A stretch of 64,000 nucleotides of DNA from Rhodopirellula islandica (lineage in GTDB: Bacteria > Planctomycetota > Planctomycetia > Pirellulales > Pirellulaceae). This document shows, in pieces, positions 8,692-18,114 of this stretch. Made by a program: the position numbers and the translations under genes. How positions within the stretch are numbered: the stretch's first letter is position 1; each line of letters begins with the position of its first letter. The stretch spans positions 248,001 through 312,000 of the forward strand of contig NZ_LECT01000015.1 of NCBI RefSeq assembly GCF_001027925.1, written 5' to 3'. Below the pieces are notes generated by a model, which saw nothing but the letters and a program-made list of their open reading frames with translations, searched no databases and had not been told where the DNA came from.

Positions 8692-9828
8692 ATGCACCCC
8701 ACCTGGCGGCACTCCGTCTTGGCAATGCTCTGCTTGCTTTGGATCACCGGAACGACCCACCTCAGCGTCGGGCGGGCCCAAGAACCTCTGCCGGCGATCC
8801 GAGTCAGCCCCGACGGGCACTCGTTCATTCAGGCTGGCTCAGAACAGCCCTTCGTGGCTTGGGGCGTGAATTACGATCACGATGAATCGGGACGCCTACT
8901 CGATGAGTACTGGACCGAAGAGTGGGACAAAGTCATCGAAGACTTTGGCGAAATTCAGCAACTCGGTGCCAACTGTGTTCGCATTCACTTGCAGATCGGC
9001 TTGTGGATGGAATCACCCGAGCAGGCGTCCCCGTCGCAGGTGAACCAACTCAAGCAGCTGATCAAACTGGCCGAGTCCAAACGCCTGTACCTCGATATCA
9101 CCGGGCTGGCCTGTTACCACAAAGCCAACATTCCTGCTTGGCTGAATGAACTCAACGAGGCAGAGCGATGGGCGGTGCAAGCCCGATTTTGGTCGTCGGT
9201 CGCGAAGGCCTGCGCTGGTAGCCCTGCCATCTTTTGCTACGACCTGATGAATGAACCGATCCTACCAGGCGAGTCCCCCGAGACGGACTGGCTGGCCGGT
9301 GAGCTTGGTGGCAAGTTCTTCGTGCAGCGACTGGCACTCGACCGAAAAGGAAGAAGTCGCGAAGAGATTGCGGAAGCCTGGGTCAACCAAATGGTCGATG
9401 CGATTCGCGAACAGGACCCAGAGACCATGGTGACCGTCGGTGTGATCCCCTGGGTGTTTGTCTTTGGTGGTGGAAAGCCGCTCTTCCACTCGCCCGACAT
9501 CGGCAAGCGACTGGACTTTGCCTCGGTTCATTTCTATCCCGAGAAAGGAAAGATTGACCACGCTTTGAAGTCACTGCAGGCCTACGAAGTCGGGAAGCCG
9601 CTGGTCGTCGAAGAGATGTTCCCAATGAAATGCGGGGTCGACGAACTGTCGACTTTCGTCCTGCAGTCTGAATCGCATGTCGATGGATGGATCAGCTTCT
9701 ACTGGGGCGCCACCGCGAATGAACTCCGGGCAAAAAAAGACGCGGGCATTGCGGAGGCGATCACCGCGAAATGGCTGGACGCGTTTCAAGAGCTGTCAGC
9801 GGAAATCGGAGTGGCCCCCAAACGTTGA
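8692..9828 (+). CDS. Secreted glycoside hydrolase, GH5-like (clan GH-A)
   Basis: The ATG at 8692 is preceded by AAGGAA and starts a signal peptide (about residues 1-29, cleavage near GRAQ) on a 378-residue protein. The rest is a TIM barrel of the GH5/clan A type. LGANCVRIH is the strand-3 motif, CYDLMNEPI carries the acid/base Glu188, and KPLVVEEMF carries the nucleophile, probably Glu308. Such enzymes hydrolyse beta-linked glycans such as mannan or cellulose. The true substrate cannot be told from sequence. A GH16-like gene 1.9 kb downstream suggests a shared role in polysaccharide breakdown. Confidence 0.82.
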   Translation: MHPTWRHSVLAMLCLLWITGTTHLSVGRAQEPLPAIRVSPDGHSFIQAGSEQPFVAWGVNYDHDESGRLLDEYWTEEWDKVIEDFGEIQQLGANCVRIHLQIGLWMESPEQASPSQVNQLKQLIKLAESKRLYLDITGLACYHKANIPAWLNELNEAERWAVQARFWSSVAKACAGSPAIFCYDLMNEPILPGESPETDWLAGELGGKFFVQRLALDRKGRSREEIAEAWVNQMVDAIREQDPETMVTVGVIPWVFVFGGGKPLFHSPDIGKRLDFASVHFYPEKGKIDHALKSLQAYEVGKPLVVEEMFPMKCGVDELSTFVLQSESHVDGWISFYWGATANELRAKKDAGIAEAITAKWLDAFQELSAEIGVAPKR

Positions 9829-10196
9829 CTCAAGCAACTGCAGACCCATCGGCCTGATCGCCCGGATAGGTAAGGTTGCGAAGCATTCATTTGTCGTGTT
9901 CGCAACGCCTCAATGCGCGAGCTTGAAGTTGCGTTTCGGGATAGGGCGTCCTGACAACCAGGATCCGGTCCCGCGGCGTTTGATACTCGGCACCTGAAAA
10001 TGCCGCAGAAAACACCTGCATGGCAACTTGAAGACACGCTCTTGCGCGTTGCGGGACCGCTAGCTGCCGCTTGACAAATGTTCATCTACGAGAGGGGTTT
10101 TCAGACCTCCGACACAAACTAGGATCGCTTGGCTTTCGAACGGCCCCCTCCCAGCGTTCTTCCCCAGCAGTTTCTAGCGTCACCGGACCACTGACC
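9829..10196. other. Intergenic region before the DUF1559 gene
   Basis: No gene is seen in these 368 bases. TTGACA occurs at 10071-10076, but no good -10 box follows at the usual distance, so a promoter is possible but not supported. No strong hairpin with a T-run marks the end of the glycosidase gene. Confidence 0.4.
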
Positions 10197-11393
10197 ATGC
10201 CGTCAAAGAAGAAACCGAAACAAGGCTTCACCCTCGTCGAACTGCTGGTGGTGATTGCAATCATCGGCGTGCTGGTGGGGTTGCTGTTGCCCGCAGTGCA
10301 AGCTGCCAGAGAAGCCGCTCGGCGAATGAGTTGCAGCAACAACTTCAAGCAGATTGGGTTGGCGATGCACAACTATCATTCGGCCTACAATCGACTGCCT
10401 GCACAGGGAGCCGGAACTTATGATTCACTCAACTCCGGCCCAGCGGCTTGGTGGTCCAGCAGCGAAGTAGCCAACAACCTCCGGCTCAGCATGCTCGTTG
10501 GCTTGCTGCCATTCATGGAACAGCAAGCAATGTGGGATGCCATCAGTCGCCCGAATGGTCTCAACGCTGACAAATCAACCCGGACACCGCCCTGGCCAGC
10601 GATGGGCCCTTCGCCAACGCGACTTGACTACGGCCCCTGGGTGACGGAGATGCCGACCTTCCGTTGCCCAAGCGATCCCGGTTCGGGACTCCCTGCGTTT
10701 GGGCGCACCAACTACGCGGCCTCTTTCGGCGACAGCGTTTACAACGTTCATGAGGGTGGACTGAACGACTACCTGCAACCGGATTCCGTTCGCTCGGAAG
10801 AAACCCGAGCTTCAGCTCGGGGCTTTTTCGTGATGCACAAAAACATGGCGTTCCGAGACATTCTGGACGGCCTGTCCAACACGATTGCGGCGGGTGAAAT
10901 CGCCACCGACCTGGGCGATGACGACAAGCGAACGATCGCGGTGGATCAAGCTTCATGGATTGCCGGCCCGTCCAAAAATCCTGCGTGGTGCGCGATCCAA
11001 TTGCCCAACTGGATCGATCCCGAACGGCCTCAGTTCTGGGGACCAGCAGCTGACCCACGCGTTCCAGTCACGGACGGTCGCGGATTCCGATGGGCCGATG
11101 CCTACCAGAACTTCAGTGCCTGCAACACGGCACTGGCGCCCAACCGAGAACTCTGCACGACCGACACAGCTTCACTGCTGACTTCGTTCCCGACTTCCAG
11201 CCGCCATCAAGGTGGGGTGCACGTGCTGATGGGAGACGGAGCGGTGAAATTCATCACCGATTCCATCGAAGCCGGAAACTCCGGTGCAGAACCAATCTGG
11301 CGATGGAACACACCAGGCGCCCAAAGCCCCTATGGATTGTGGGGTGCACTCGGCACGCGTTCGTCCAAAGAAGTGATCAACGGCGAGTTCTGA
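10197..11393 (+). CDS. DUF1559 family prepilin-like protein
   Basis: The 398-residue protein begins with a type IV prepilin-like leader: KQGFTLVELLVVIAIIGV, where processing would fall before the Phe after Gly and expose a hydrophobic helix. LLPAVQAAREAARRMSCSNN follows, the planctomycete DUF1559 signature. The C-terminus has HQGGVHVLMGDGAVKFI, also typical. These proteins occur in many copies per planctomycete genome, and their function, perhaps in surface filaments or attachment, is not established. It sits between two glycosidase genes in the same direction. Confidence 0.92.
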   Translation: MPSKKKPKQGFTLVELLVVIAIIGVLVGLLLPAVQAAREAARRMSCSNNFKQIGLAMHNYHSAYNRLPAQGAGTYDSLNSGPAAWWSSSEVANNLRLSMLVGLLPFMEQQAMWDAISRPNGLNADKSTRTPPWPAMGPSPTRLDYGPWVTEMPTFRCPSDPGSGLPAFGRTNYAASFGDSVYNVHEGGLNDYLQPDSVRSEETRASARGFFVMHKNMAFRDILDGLSNTIAAGEIATDLGDDDKRTIAVDQASWIAGPSKNPAWCAIQLPNWIDPERPQFWGPAADPRVPVTDGRGFRWADAYQNFSACNTALAPNRELCTTDTASLLTSFPTSSRHQGGVHVLMGDGAVKFITDSIEAGNSGAEPIWRWNTPGAQSPYGLWGALGTRSSKEVINGEF

Positions 11394-11472
11394 TGCCCTC
11401 GCAAACACGATTGGCATCGACCACCACCGCCCGATGAATTCACACCACTCTTCCCTTCATTCGATCGTCACG

Positions 11473-11682
11473 ATGAAAAAGCCCCGTCTTGTTGCCTTCA
11501 GCACCCTTCTGTTGTGCTCATGCATTCTGTGCCAGGTAGGTTGCGCCCCCGGCAATGCTCACAGCGTGATTGAAGACGCCAGCGACACGGAACTTGCCGA
11601 AATGCAAGCTATGATTGACCAAAGCGAGCAAACCACCCAACAGTCGTCCGCTGACGCTGCCAAACAACCTTCGAAAAGATAG
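11473..11682 (+). CDS. Small putative lipoprotein
   Basis: The start MKKPRLVAFSTLLL gives 69 residues; an alternative ATG at 11434 adds 13. The N-terminus is a lipoprotein-like signal ending in CQVGC, an imperfect lipobox because Gln is at -3. The mature part is short, acidic and Gln/Ser-rich, as in small lipoproteins found next to DUF1559 genes in planctomycetes. It lies 79 bp after the DUF1559 gene and 11 bp before the GH16-like gene, so it is probably in their operon. No function can be assigned. Confidence 0.65.
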   Translation: MKKPRLVAFSTLLLCSCILCQVGCAPGNAHSVIEDASDTELAEMQAMIDQSEQTTQQSSADAAKQPSKR

Positions 11683-11693
11683 AGAGCCACAAC

Positions 11694-12902
11694 ATGTGCA
11701 GTCGACCAACCGGCGTGATTGCCCTCGCCCTCTCACTTCTATCCCCGGTGATCGCGGAGGACCTTCCTTCCATCAATGATCAACGCGCGCACGAACGCTT
11801 TGAGTTCCAACTCACTTACGACTTGGACTTCTCCTCGCCCGAGACACTGGATCCCAAAACAGGCTTCCTCCGTCGCGAAGACATGGGTGTCAGCAACAAT
11901 GCCGGACAGCACCGCCAGGGACCGGGACGGCGGCACGCCGCCTGGTACGACAAACACCACGACCAAACGGCATCGATCGAAGACGGCGTGTTGATCCAAC
12001 GAGGCTTCGTCGCCGATTCAGACATCGAAGGTTTTGCAAGCCGCGACGCCGGCGAATCGCCTCGCAATTTTGCCTACCTTGACCCCGATCCGAACGACGC
12101 CGCCCGAGGCGAAGTCAACTTTGCCGACTTTGAAATCCACACGTCATGGTTCGATACCTTTGCACTGAAAAGCATGAACGGCCAACAAGTGCCGGTCGAA
12201 CGATCCGATCAACAGGTCCCCAAAGATCAATTCTGGGGACAACCCGGGAAGACCGACACGGCCTCACCCAACATCACCTTTGAGCCAGGGACATTCTTTG
12301 AAATCGAGGTGAACTTCGAGGGCATGGAAGCACTCGCTCACCGCCATTCGTTTTGGCTGATGCCAGCTTCGGAACAAAGCGGTGCGTATGACAATGATCC
12401 AGCCAACGGGCTTGAGATTGACATCTACGAACACGAGATGGTCGTCGAACAAGATTCGCCAGAGGCTGAATCCCGCAACAACATCCTGCTCATGAAGTGC
12501 ATCGGTGGAAAAACGAATCCACCATCCACCTTCAACGAACTTCGAGAAGACGGCAAGACATCGATCGATGTCCCGGGGATCAATCAAGGCTGGCACAAAA
12601 TCGGCCTGTTCTGGACCGAACAGGCTTTGATCTGGTTTGTCGACGGCAAAGCAGTTGTCCGCGACTCCAAACTGGTACCAACAGTACCGATGTACCTGAT
12701 CATCTCACGGGAAGCGAACACGGGGGCAGGCCAATCCAGCGATCACCAGAACCTTCGAGCCGATGGGGAACAAATCCCGGTCGACGCAGGACTGTACGGG
12801 AGGAACGTCGCCACGCCCAAAAATCGAGACCTTATCAAACAAGGCCGAGACGAGGTTCGGGTGAGAAGCGTCCGAGCATGGACCATCCAACCGCGGACCT
12901 GA
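11694..12902 (+). CDS. Secreted GH16-like glycoside hydrolase
   Basis: A signal peptide (about 1-21, ending VIAED) precedes a jelly-roll domain of the GH16 type in 402 residues. The active-site strand reads GLEIDIYEHE, giving the canonical ExDxxE with Glu241, Asp243 and Glu246. GWHKIGLFWTEQALIWFVDG is the usual later GH16 segment. GH16 enzymes cut beta-1,3/1,4 glucans or red-algal galactans (agar, carrageenan), which suits a marine organism. Which of these is the substrate cannot be read here. It follows the small lipoprotein gene by 11 bp. Confidence 0.85.
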   Translation: MCSRPTGVIALALSLLSPVIAEDLPSINDQRAHERFEFQLTYDLDFSSPETLDPKTGFLRREDMGVSNNAGQHRQGPGRRHAAWYDKHHDQTASIEDGVLIQRGFVADSDIEGFASRDAGESPRNFAYLDPDPNDAARGEVNFADFEIHTSWFDTFALKSMNGQQVPVERSDQQVPKDQFWGQPGKTDTASPNITFEPGTFFEIEVNFEGMEALAHRHSFWLMPASEQSGAYDNDPANGLEIDIYEHEMVVEQDSPEAESRNNILLMKCIGGKTNPPSTFNELREDGKTSIDVPGINQGWHKIGLFWTEQALIWFVDGKAVVRDSKLVPTVPMYLIISREANTGAGQSSDHQNLRADGEQIPVDAGLYGRNVATPKNRDLIKQGRDEVRVRSVRAWTIQPRT

Positions 12903-13056
12903 AATCGCTCGATCGCAATCGAACGCCACAGACCACCGCCCCAGTTTGCCACCTGAAGTCATCAAGCGGCACTCAACAACACGGCAACAAAACACGGCGT
13001 TGAACATGAAGTGCAACGCCCTGCGTGTCAGGTCATGAAATGACCTGCTGCTGGAT

Positions 13057-13593
13057 TCAGCCAGCCATCCGCGTGATGCGATTGTGAGGGGCAGCCAACT
13101 CTTCTGCCGTCGGCTGATAGCGAAACTGCATCAGGTAGGCATCTTCCGTCGCATCGTCATAGAAATCTCGCAGCACTGAAATGGCCTTGAAACCCAACGA
13201 CTTGAAGAACAACTGAGCTTCCAAGTTCGTCTCGCGAACTTCCAGCATGATGCGATTGCGACGTTCCTGAGACAACTTGCCCAGCAATTTTCGCATCATC
13301 GTGTTGCCGATGCCGTGACGTCGGTAATCACTGTGAACGGCGAAGTTCAGGATATGCAACCGATTCTTGTGCAGTTCATAGATCATGAAACCCGCCACAC
13401 GCTCGTCGCATTCTGCCACCATGCCAATGCAATTGCGTTGGCGAAGGCAGCGGATGAAGTCATCCTCCGACCAAGCGAACTCAAAGCAGTTGGATTCAAT
13501 CCCCAAGACATCCGGCATATCTCGTCGAATCATCCAACGGATATGCGCGGCTTGTCCGGTCAAAGCTGGGCCAATTTTCTGCGTGTTTTCCAC
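13057..13593 (-). CDS. rimI: GNAT N-acetyltransferase, RimI-like
   Basis: RimI acetylates the N-terminus of ribosomal protein S18, and close relatives modify other proteins. The GTG start at 13593 is chosen because GGAAGGGAG lies six bases upstream, giving 178 residues. The frame itself runs up to 13770. The GNAT core has the acetyl-CoA loop RRHGIGNTMMRKL and the later NLEAQLFFKSLGFK. A C-terminal extension of about 25 residues exceeds the E. coli length. No tsaB or tsaD gene, frequent rimI neighbours, is adjacent. Confidence 0.82.
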   Translation of the reverse strand: MENTQKIGPALTGQAAHIRWMIRRDMPDVLGIESNCFEFAWSEDDFIRCLRQRNCIGMVAECDERVAGFMIYELHKNRLHILNFAVHSDYRRHGIGNTMMRKLLGKLSQERRNRIMLEVRETNLEAQLFFKSLGFKAISVLRDFYDDATEDAYLMQFRYQPTAEELAAPHNRITRMAG

Positions 13594-13810
13594 GTCGGAC
13601 TCCCTTCCGGTTCTGTGAAGATCGCATCGCCGTTTGCGGGGGCCTTCCTGGCTCTCCGGCGATGAGAGGGAAATTAGCAGAACCCTTTGACCGCACCAAG
13701 ATGAAATCCCCATCCGAATTCTCCCTCCACGAACTGGCAACCCAGGGGCTTTGCGAAAGCGACCAGGCAAATTGGGCGACGTCGATTGAGGCCAAAAATT
13801 GACTTTCCGA

Positions 13811-14500
13811 TCAATCGGATGGTGGGTTGTTTCGTTGCCAGGAAACTCGATCCAGCGAATTCCGCACGCTGTCCAGTTTAAAATCTGGCAACGTCAATTT
13901 CGGATCATGTTCGATCACAAAACTGCGAACCGCGTGCGTTCGATGAGCCAATTGGCAATCGACTTCCTCCACCAATGGAACGAAACGTTCCAGGAAGGAT
14001 TGGTTGACGATGTAGCTGTACGTGCCAGCGACATGGTCCGCTGGGCACCGAACCAGATTGGGTGCGACAAGGTGCGTGGGGTTCCCTTGGCTTCCCACCA
14101 GAGGGTTGAAATACGACAGATGACAAAGGTCCCACTCGACTTCTTCCGGGAAATCCACTTTTTCTAGATAGCGAAAGAACTCCGGATGAATTGTGACATC
14201 GTCTTCCAAGACAATGACAGGCAGTTCCTCTTCGGGCCGATCATAGAACTGGATATGCGACAACGTGCATGCAGCAGACCCCCATAGATGCTGAAGGTCG
14301 GATCGCCATCTGCCCTGCAGGATCGCCGGCAATCCGAGGCGTTCAAAATCTTCGGTCTCGGGCGTCTTCGCTTGAATGATCTCCGCATTGCGAAAGCCTG
14401 CCCGGTGCAGTTGCCACTCGATTTGACCAACGCGTTCCTTTGATTGCTCGTCGAGCGTGCTGATCACGAAGGTCGGCGTGTCTTCATCGATGTGTTTCAT
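13811..14500 (-). CDS. Glycosyltransferase family 25-like protein
   Basis: GT25 enzymes add sugars to lipooligosaccharide or protein. The 229-residue protein has an early FVISTLDEQSKERV, the family ACTLSHIQFYD segment and VIVLEDDVTIHPEF, whose EDD is the metal/nucleotide-sugar site. A later AGTYSYIVNQSFLERF matches the family acceptor region. It starts seven bases after the stop of the two-domain glycosyltransferase gene, so the two are translated from one message. Donor and acceptor sugars are unknown. Confidence 0.82.
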   Translation of the reverse strand: MKHIDEDTPTFVISTLDEQSKERVGQIEWQLHRAGFRNAEIIQAKTPETEDFERLGLPAILQGRWRSDLQHLWGSAACTLSHIQFYDRPEEELPVIVLEDDVTIHPEFFRYLEKVDFPEEVEWDLCHLSYFNPLVGSQGNPTHLVAPNLVRCPADHVAGTYSYIVNQSFLERFVPLVEEVDCQLAHRTHAVRSFVIEHDPKLTLPDFKLDSVRNSLDRVSWQRNNPPSD

Positions 14501-14507
14501 GAAGGGC

Positions 14508-15881
14508 TCATCGAACGATCGCCAGCTGGGTCAACGAGCGAGCGTTCCCATGCACAACGGGCATGGCCGCGCCCTGACGATTCAACACCCGCCCATCGGG
14601 CAGGACACGAACATCGCCTCGTCGGCGATCATGGACACAAAAATTCCAACCCTCTGCGACTTCCACCCAACGACTTGCATCGCTGTGGCAATAAAAATTC
14701 AGTGCCGTCTGGTCGCCCCAATCGGTCGTTCCACGCAGTTCCCTGTTTCGCAATCGCATCGCTTCGGTGAAGTATCGGTTCAATGACTCAGCTGTTCCCG
14801 CACTGAAACCGCTGTTCAAGAATGGGTTGGATGCGAAGAGCTCAAACGCACGCCGACGCATCGACGCATCTTCGATCGTTCGCGTCCACCCACGAATCGC
14901 GTTGTTGTAGGGGAATCCGAGTGGTTCGCTGACCGCCAAAATCTTGCTGGGGTGTTGCTGCGTCTGCTGCCAAAGCGCATCGAGCCGACCTTGAAACAAC
15001 ACATCCCCCGCATCCCAGTAAGCCACTGAAGTTTCGCTTGGCAGCTGCGCGACGATGTCGCGAAAGTCGGCCAATCGCCTCACCGGTGGAAGCTGCCCGT
15101 TGTACGGTTGACGAATGAAACGGACGTTCGGCAACGCTTGCAGTTTCTGAATCTCGCTGGGATACAACCCGTACCCCACCACGATGACTTCCTGACGGTT
15201 TCCCGAAGCCCGCAACGTCCGCAAGAAGACGTCTTGGAATCGTCTGACATCACGACGATTGAACGCCACCAAAATTTTCGCGTTCTTCACGACCTCCGGG
15301 TTCACGCTGATTGGAGGCGGATCCACTGCCGCAACATTCCTAGTCGCACAATCGGTCGCCGAATGCCGAGGCGACAGATGCCATGCTTTGGCGCCGCTCA
15401 AATAACCGATGCGGGCTCCACTTCGGCGCACGTCTTCGCACTGGCACAAACATTCGCACTTGGAAGGTTCCCAACGAAACGCATTCCGTTCCAACACGGA
15501 TCGACGGAACAACGTTGCTCCCATCGCGACATGCCGGGAATCGCGATGAGACGATGACTCACCCAAGTAGTCCGCGGCAAACGCACCGTAGTTGGACCTC
15601 GCCATCAAGGCATGGTGCAACCGAGCGATGCAGTCTTTGCCAAGCACCACGTCGTCGTCCAAGAACATCAGGTGGTCCGAGCGCCCACGACGAACCGCTT
15701 CGTTTCGAGCCCGAACGATGGTCGCCATTCGGCTGGCGTCCGTCCGACCAGGTTGACCGATGACTCGGTGAACATTCAATCGGACATCGACTTGCGACTC
15801 AATCGCGTCCCGCACCGAATCCTGCAAGGGGCGATCGTCTCGAGTGAGCAGCGCCAGATCAATCGTTGGCATGAAATTCAT
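14508..15881 (-). CDS. Two-domain glycosyltransferase (GT2-like plus GT8-like)
   Basis: The first about 190 residues look like a GT2 A-fold: ARNEAVRRGRSDHLMFLDDDVVLG has the DxD metal site, and ATLFRRSVLER plus CQCEDVRRSG follow. From about residue 200 a second domain begins (AKILVAFNRRDVRRFQDVFL). It carries SVAYWDAGDVLFQG and GTTDWGDQTALNFY, which resemble a DxD site and the late motif of GT8-like or related A-fold transferases. The fusion suggests two sugar transfers in a row. An alternative ATG lies three codons in. It is the middle gene of a leftward three-gene operon. Confidence 0.75.
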   Translation of the reverse strand: MNFMPTIDLALLTRDDRPLQDSVRDAIESQVDVRLNVHRVIGQPGRTDASRMATIVRARNEAVRRGRSDHLMFLDDDVVLGKDCIARLHHALMARSNYGAFAADYLGESSSHRDSRHVAMGATLFRRSVLERNAFRWEPSKCECLCQCEDVRRSGARIGYLSGAKAWHLSPRHSATDCATRNVAAVDPPPISVNPEVVKNAKILVAFNRRDVRRFQDVFLRTLRASGNRQEVIVVGYGLYPSEIQKLQALPNVRFIRQPYNGQLPPVRRLADFRDIVAQLPSETSVAYWDAGDVLFQGRLDALWQQTQQHPSKILAVSEPLGFPYNNAIRGWTRTIEDASMRRRAFELFASNPFLNSGFSAGTAESLNRYFTEAMRLRNRELRGTTDWGDQTALNFYCHSDASRWVEVAEGWNFCVHDRRRGDVRVLPDGRVLNRQGAAMPVVHGNARSLTQLAIVR

Positions 15882-15890
15882 CGAACGACC

Positions 15891-16400
15891 TCAGTGGCAA
15901 CCGGCGGAAACCCCTGATGGCTCCATGTTGTAATGGTTGACCGAACGATCCTCCGGCAGCGGCGGGTAGAACTCCGCACTCTCCGCAGCCGTCATGCCGG
16001 CTTCCATTTCGAGCAACGACTGGGCCTGCTCTCGAACGTAAAGAATGCCAATCAACTTTTCCTTGTTCATCATCGCATACGCTTTCTGAGCCAGTTTCTC
16101 GCCCTCAAACCACTCGCCATCTTCCAGATCAACGTCGGCGGTGGAGTTGGGAACGAACAAACATTTCACGTCCATCGCGTAGAAACTGCGTTTGACCGCG
16201 AGCTTCGGCGACAACTGCTGACTCGCCACCACATAGGCGGGATCAGCGACGGCATCCCCCTTTTCGAAAGTGATGGTCGCCAATTCGGGGAAACGCGGTG
16301 GTATCGAGACGGTGCCCGACAATGCCATGGCACGAACTTGCTCTGGACTTTTACTCACGATGCTTGCCTCGGATAGAATGCTAGCGGCTGGTTTGTTCAC
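15891..16400 (-). CDS. Hypothetical protein at the head of the glycosyltransferase operon
   Basis: I do not recognise this 169-residue soluble protein. It has no signal peptide or membrane segment. It is rich in Glu and Ala, contains FEKGDAVADPAYVVA and AYAMMNKEKLIGILYVREQ, and ends in SGVSAGCH. The start at 16400 is the first ATG. Its stop lies nine bases before the next glycosyltransferase start, so it belongs to that operon. It is divergent from the protease gene at 16521. Confidence 0.6.
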   Translation of the reverse strand: MNKPAASILSEASIVSKSPEQVRAMALSGTVSIPPRFPELATITFEKGDAVADPAYVVASQQLSPKLAVKRSFYAMDVKCLFVPNSTADVDLEDGEWFEGEKLAQKAYAMMNKEKLIGILYVREQAQSLLEMEAGMTAAESAEFYPPLPEDRSVNHYNMEPSGVSAGCH

Positions 16401-16520
16401 CCCACGGAGAAGAAGGCTATTCCTTTTTCACGCCCCACGCAAGTTTGCCAACTGGAGCGAGCGACTCGGAACCAACCATTTCCAATTCCTTCCTTGAATC
16501 TTCCTTTTTGGCCGGACAGC

Positions 16521-18035
16521 ATGCGTTTGTGTTTCTTGACAGCTCTTGTCGGCGTCGCTTTGACTGCCATTTGCCAGAGCAAGGTGGCTGCTCAGTCCGC
16601 CGACAACCCCGGCGTCATTTTGATGCCGAAACAAATCTACGAACAGATTCCGACACGAACGAACCTTTCGCCATCCACCGCTGCGTCGGTTCCAAGTGCG
16701 GCGATTCCGGGCACCGCCACTCTGAATGGGGTTCCCGTTCCGGCAAGCGATCGAACTGCCGAGCCTGAGACTCATCTCGCCCCGCCGATGAGTGCCGCGT
16801 ACAGCATGGCCCCGGGAATTGATCAGAATTGGGGCCTGACAGACTCGGTCGTCCTGCCACAGCAAGTCGACCTGCGAGACCATTTGCCGACCCCCGGAAA
16901 ACAAGCCCAAAACGATTGCGTCGCTTGGGCGGTTGCCTACTCGACCTACTCATGCCAAATCAGCCAAGAACGTCGACGCAAACCGACCTTCGCTGGCGAC
17001 CACTTCAGTCCCGAATATGTCTACGATCAGATTTCCAGCAATGGAGAAGGGTTGACCGTTCAACGAGCGATCGATTTTTTGAAACTCAATGGGTGTGCAT
17101 CACGAGCAAACCTGGATCAAACGAACCGACAAGCCACACCACAAGCAGCGGTCGAGGCGAACACCTTCCGACTGCTCGAAAACACACGTGCTCGCAACCT
17201 GGATGAGATCAAGCTGTACTTGCACGAAGGGTACCCCGTCATCCTGGTTGTTCGCATGGAAACGGAGTTCCGCTCCGACGAAAACGACGGCTCCCCCTAC
17301 CTCTGGAGCAGCGATTCATCCTCCGAGGTGAACCATCATGCCGTCACCGCGGTTGGCTACGACGACCAAAAACGATCCCTTCGATTGATGAATTCATGGG
17401 GAACGCAATGGAAGGACCAAGGATTCTGCTGGGCGTCGTACGACAACTTTGATTCGATCGACGTCAGCCAGTGGTGTGCCGAAGCTCATGTGTTGCGAAT
17501 CAAAGAACACGCCCCCTACGAAGCATGGATGGTCAAAGTCGATTCAGCGGCCCCGGTGAATCCATTCGCCCCACCGCCGCCTCCTATCCGGAGGCACTTC
17601 CTGTTGAAGAATGACCGAAAAGTCTACGAGAACGGACAAGTCATCTCGCCATCCTCGTGGAAAGTGGATGACCTGGTTTGCAACAACAAAAACCTGTTTC
17701 TGCTGGCGCGCGATCAAACCGTTTACCAACTGGAGGACACCGGCGTAGGCGCCAGCTGGTCGCATCTCAGTCGCGCCCCGCTGGCGGGAAAAAAGGTTTG
17801 CATGATGGCAGCAGCGGACTCTCAACCACTTCACGCCCTCACCGAAGACCAAAACCTCTACCAGTTCCAAGCAGCTTCGGCGACTTGGTCCCTCGTTTCC
17901 CTCTCCCCCAATGCCAGCAAGCCGATCGACCTGCGGACAGTCAACCAAAAGCTCCGAGTGATCACGAACAAGGGAACGGTTTACCAACGAAATACGAACG
18001 GCCAATGGGAAGAACGGACACGGCTTGCCCCTTGA
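16521..18035 (+). CDS. Secreted papain-like (C1A) cysteine protease with repeat tail
   Basis: The ATG at 16521 starts a signal peptide (to about AAQ) on a 504-residue protein; a TTG at 16494 is an alternative. After a Pro/Ala-rich linker the C1A domain shows QAQNDCVAWAVAYS with catalytic Cys133, VNHHAVTAVGYDD with His273 and MNSWGTQW with Asn291, the full papain triad. After a poly-Pro linker (PFAPPPPPI) the last about 140 residues hold four repeats of roughly 40 residues with a pattern like LT.D..LYQ...W. They resemble short beta-propeller or tectonin blades and may bind sugars. The substrate is unknown. Confidence 0.8.
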   Translation: MRLCFLTALVGVALTAICQSKVAAQSADNPGVILMPKQIYEQIPTRTNLSPSTAASVPSAAIPGTATLNGVPVPASDRTAEPETHLAPPMSAAYSMAPGIDQNWGLTDSVVLPQQVDLRDHLPTPGKQAQNDCVAWAVAYSTYSCQISQERRRKPTFAGDHFSPEYVYDQISSNGEGLTVQRAIDFLKLNGCASRANLDQTNRQATPQAAVEANTFRLLENTRARNLDEIKLYLHEGYPVILVVRMETEFRSDENDGSPYLWSSDSSSEVNHHAVTAVGYDDQKRSLRLMNSWGTQWKDQGFCWASYDNFDSIDVSQWCAEAHVLRIKEHAPYEAWMVKVDSAAPVNPFAPPPPPIRRHFLLKNDRKVYENGQVISPSSWKVDDLVCNNKNLFLLARDQTVYQLEDTGVGASWSHLSRAPLAGKKVCMMAAADSQPLHALTEDQNLYQFQAASATWSLVSLSPNASKPIDLRTVNQKLRVITNKGTVYQRNTNGQWEERTRLAP

Positions 18036-18096
18036 TCATTGGCTGGGCTCGTTGTCAGGGCCAAAGCATTTTATCACGGCCCAAAACTCCCCCTCA

Positions 18097-18113
18097 CGGC
18101 TGAATCACAGCCG
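18097..18113. terminator. Weak hairpin between convergent genes
   Basis: CGGCTG and CAGCCG form a six-base stem around a five-base loop right after the kinase stop and 62 bases after the protease stop. No good T-run follows on either strand, so it is at best a weak bidirectional terminator. Confidence 0.3.
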
Positions 18114-18114
18114 C

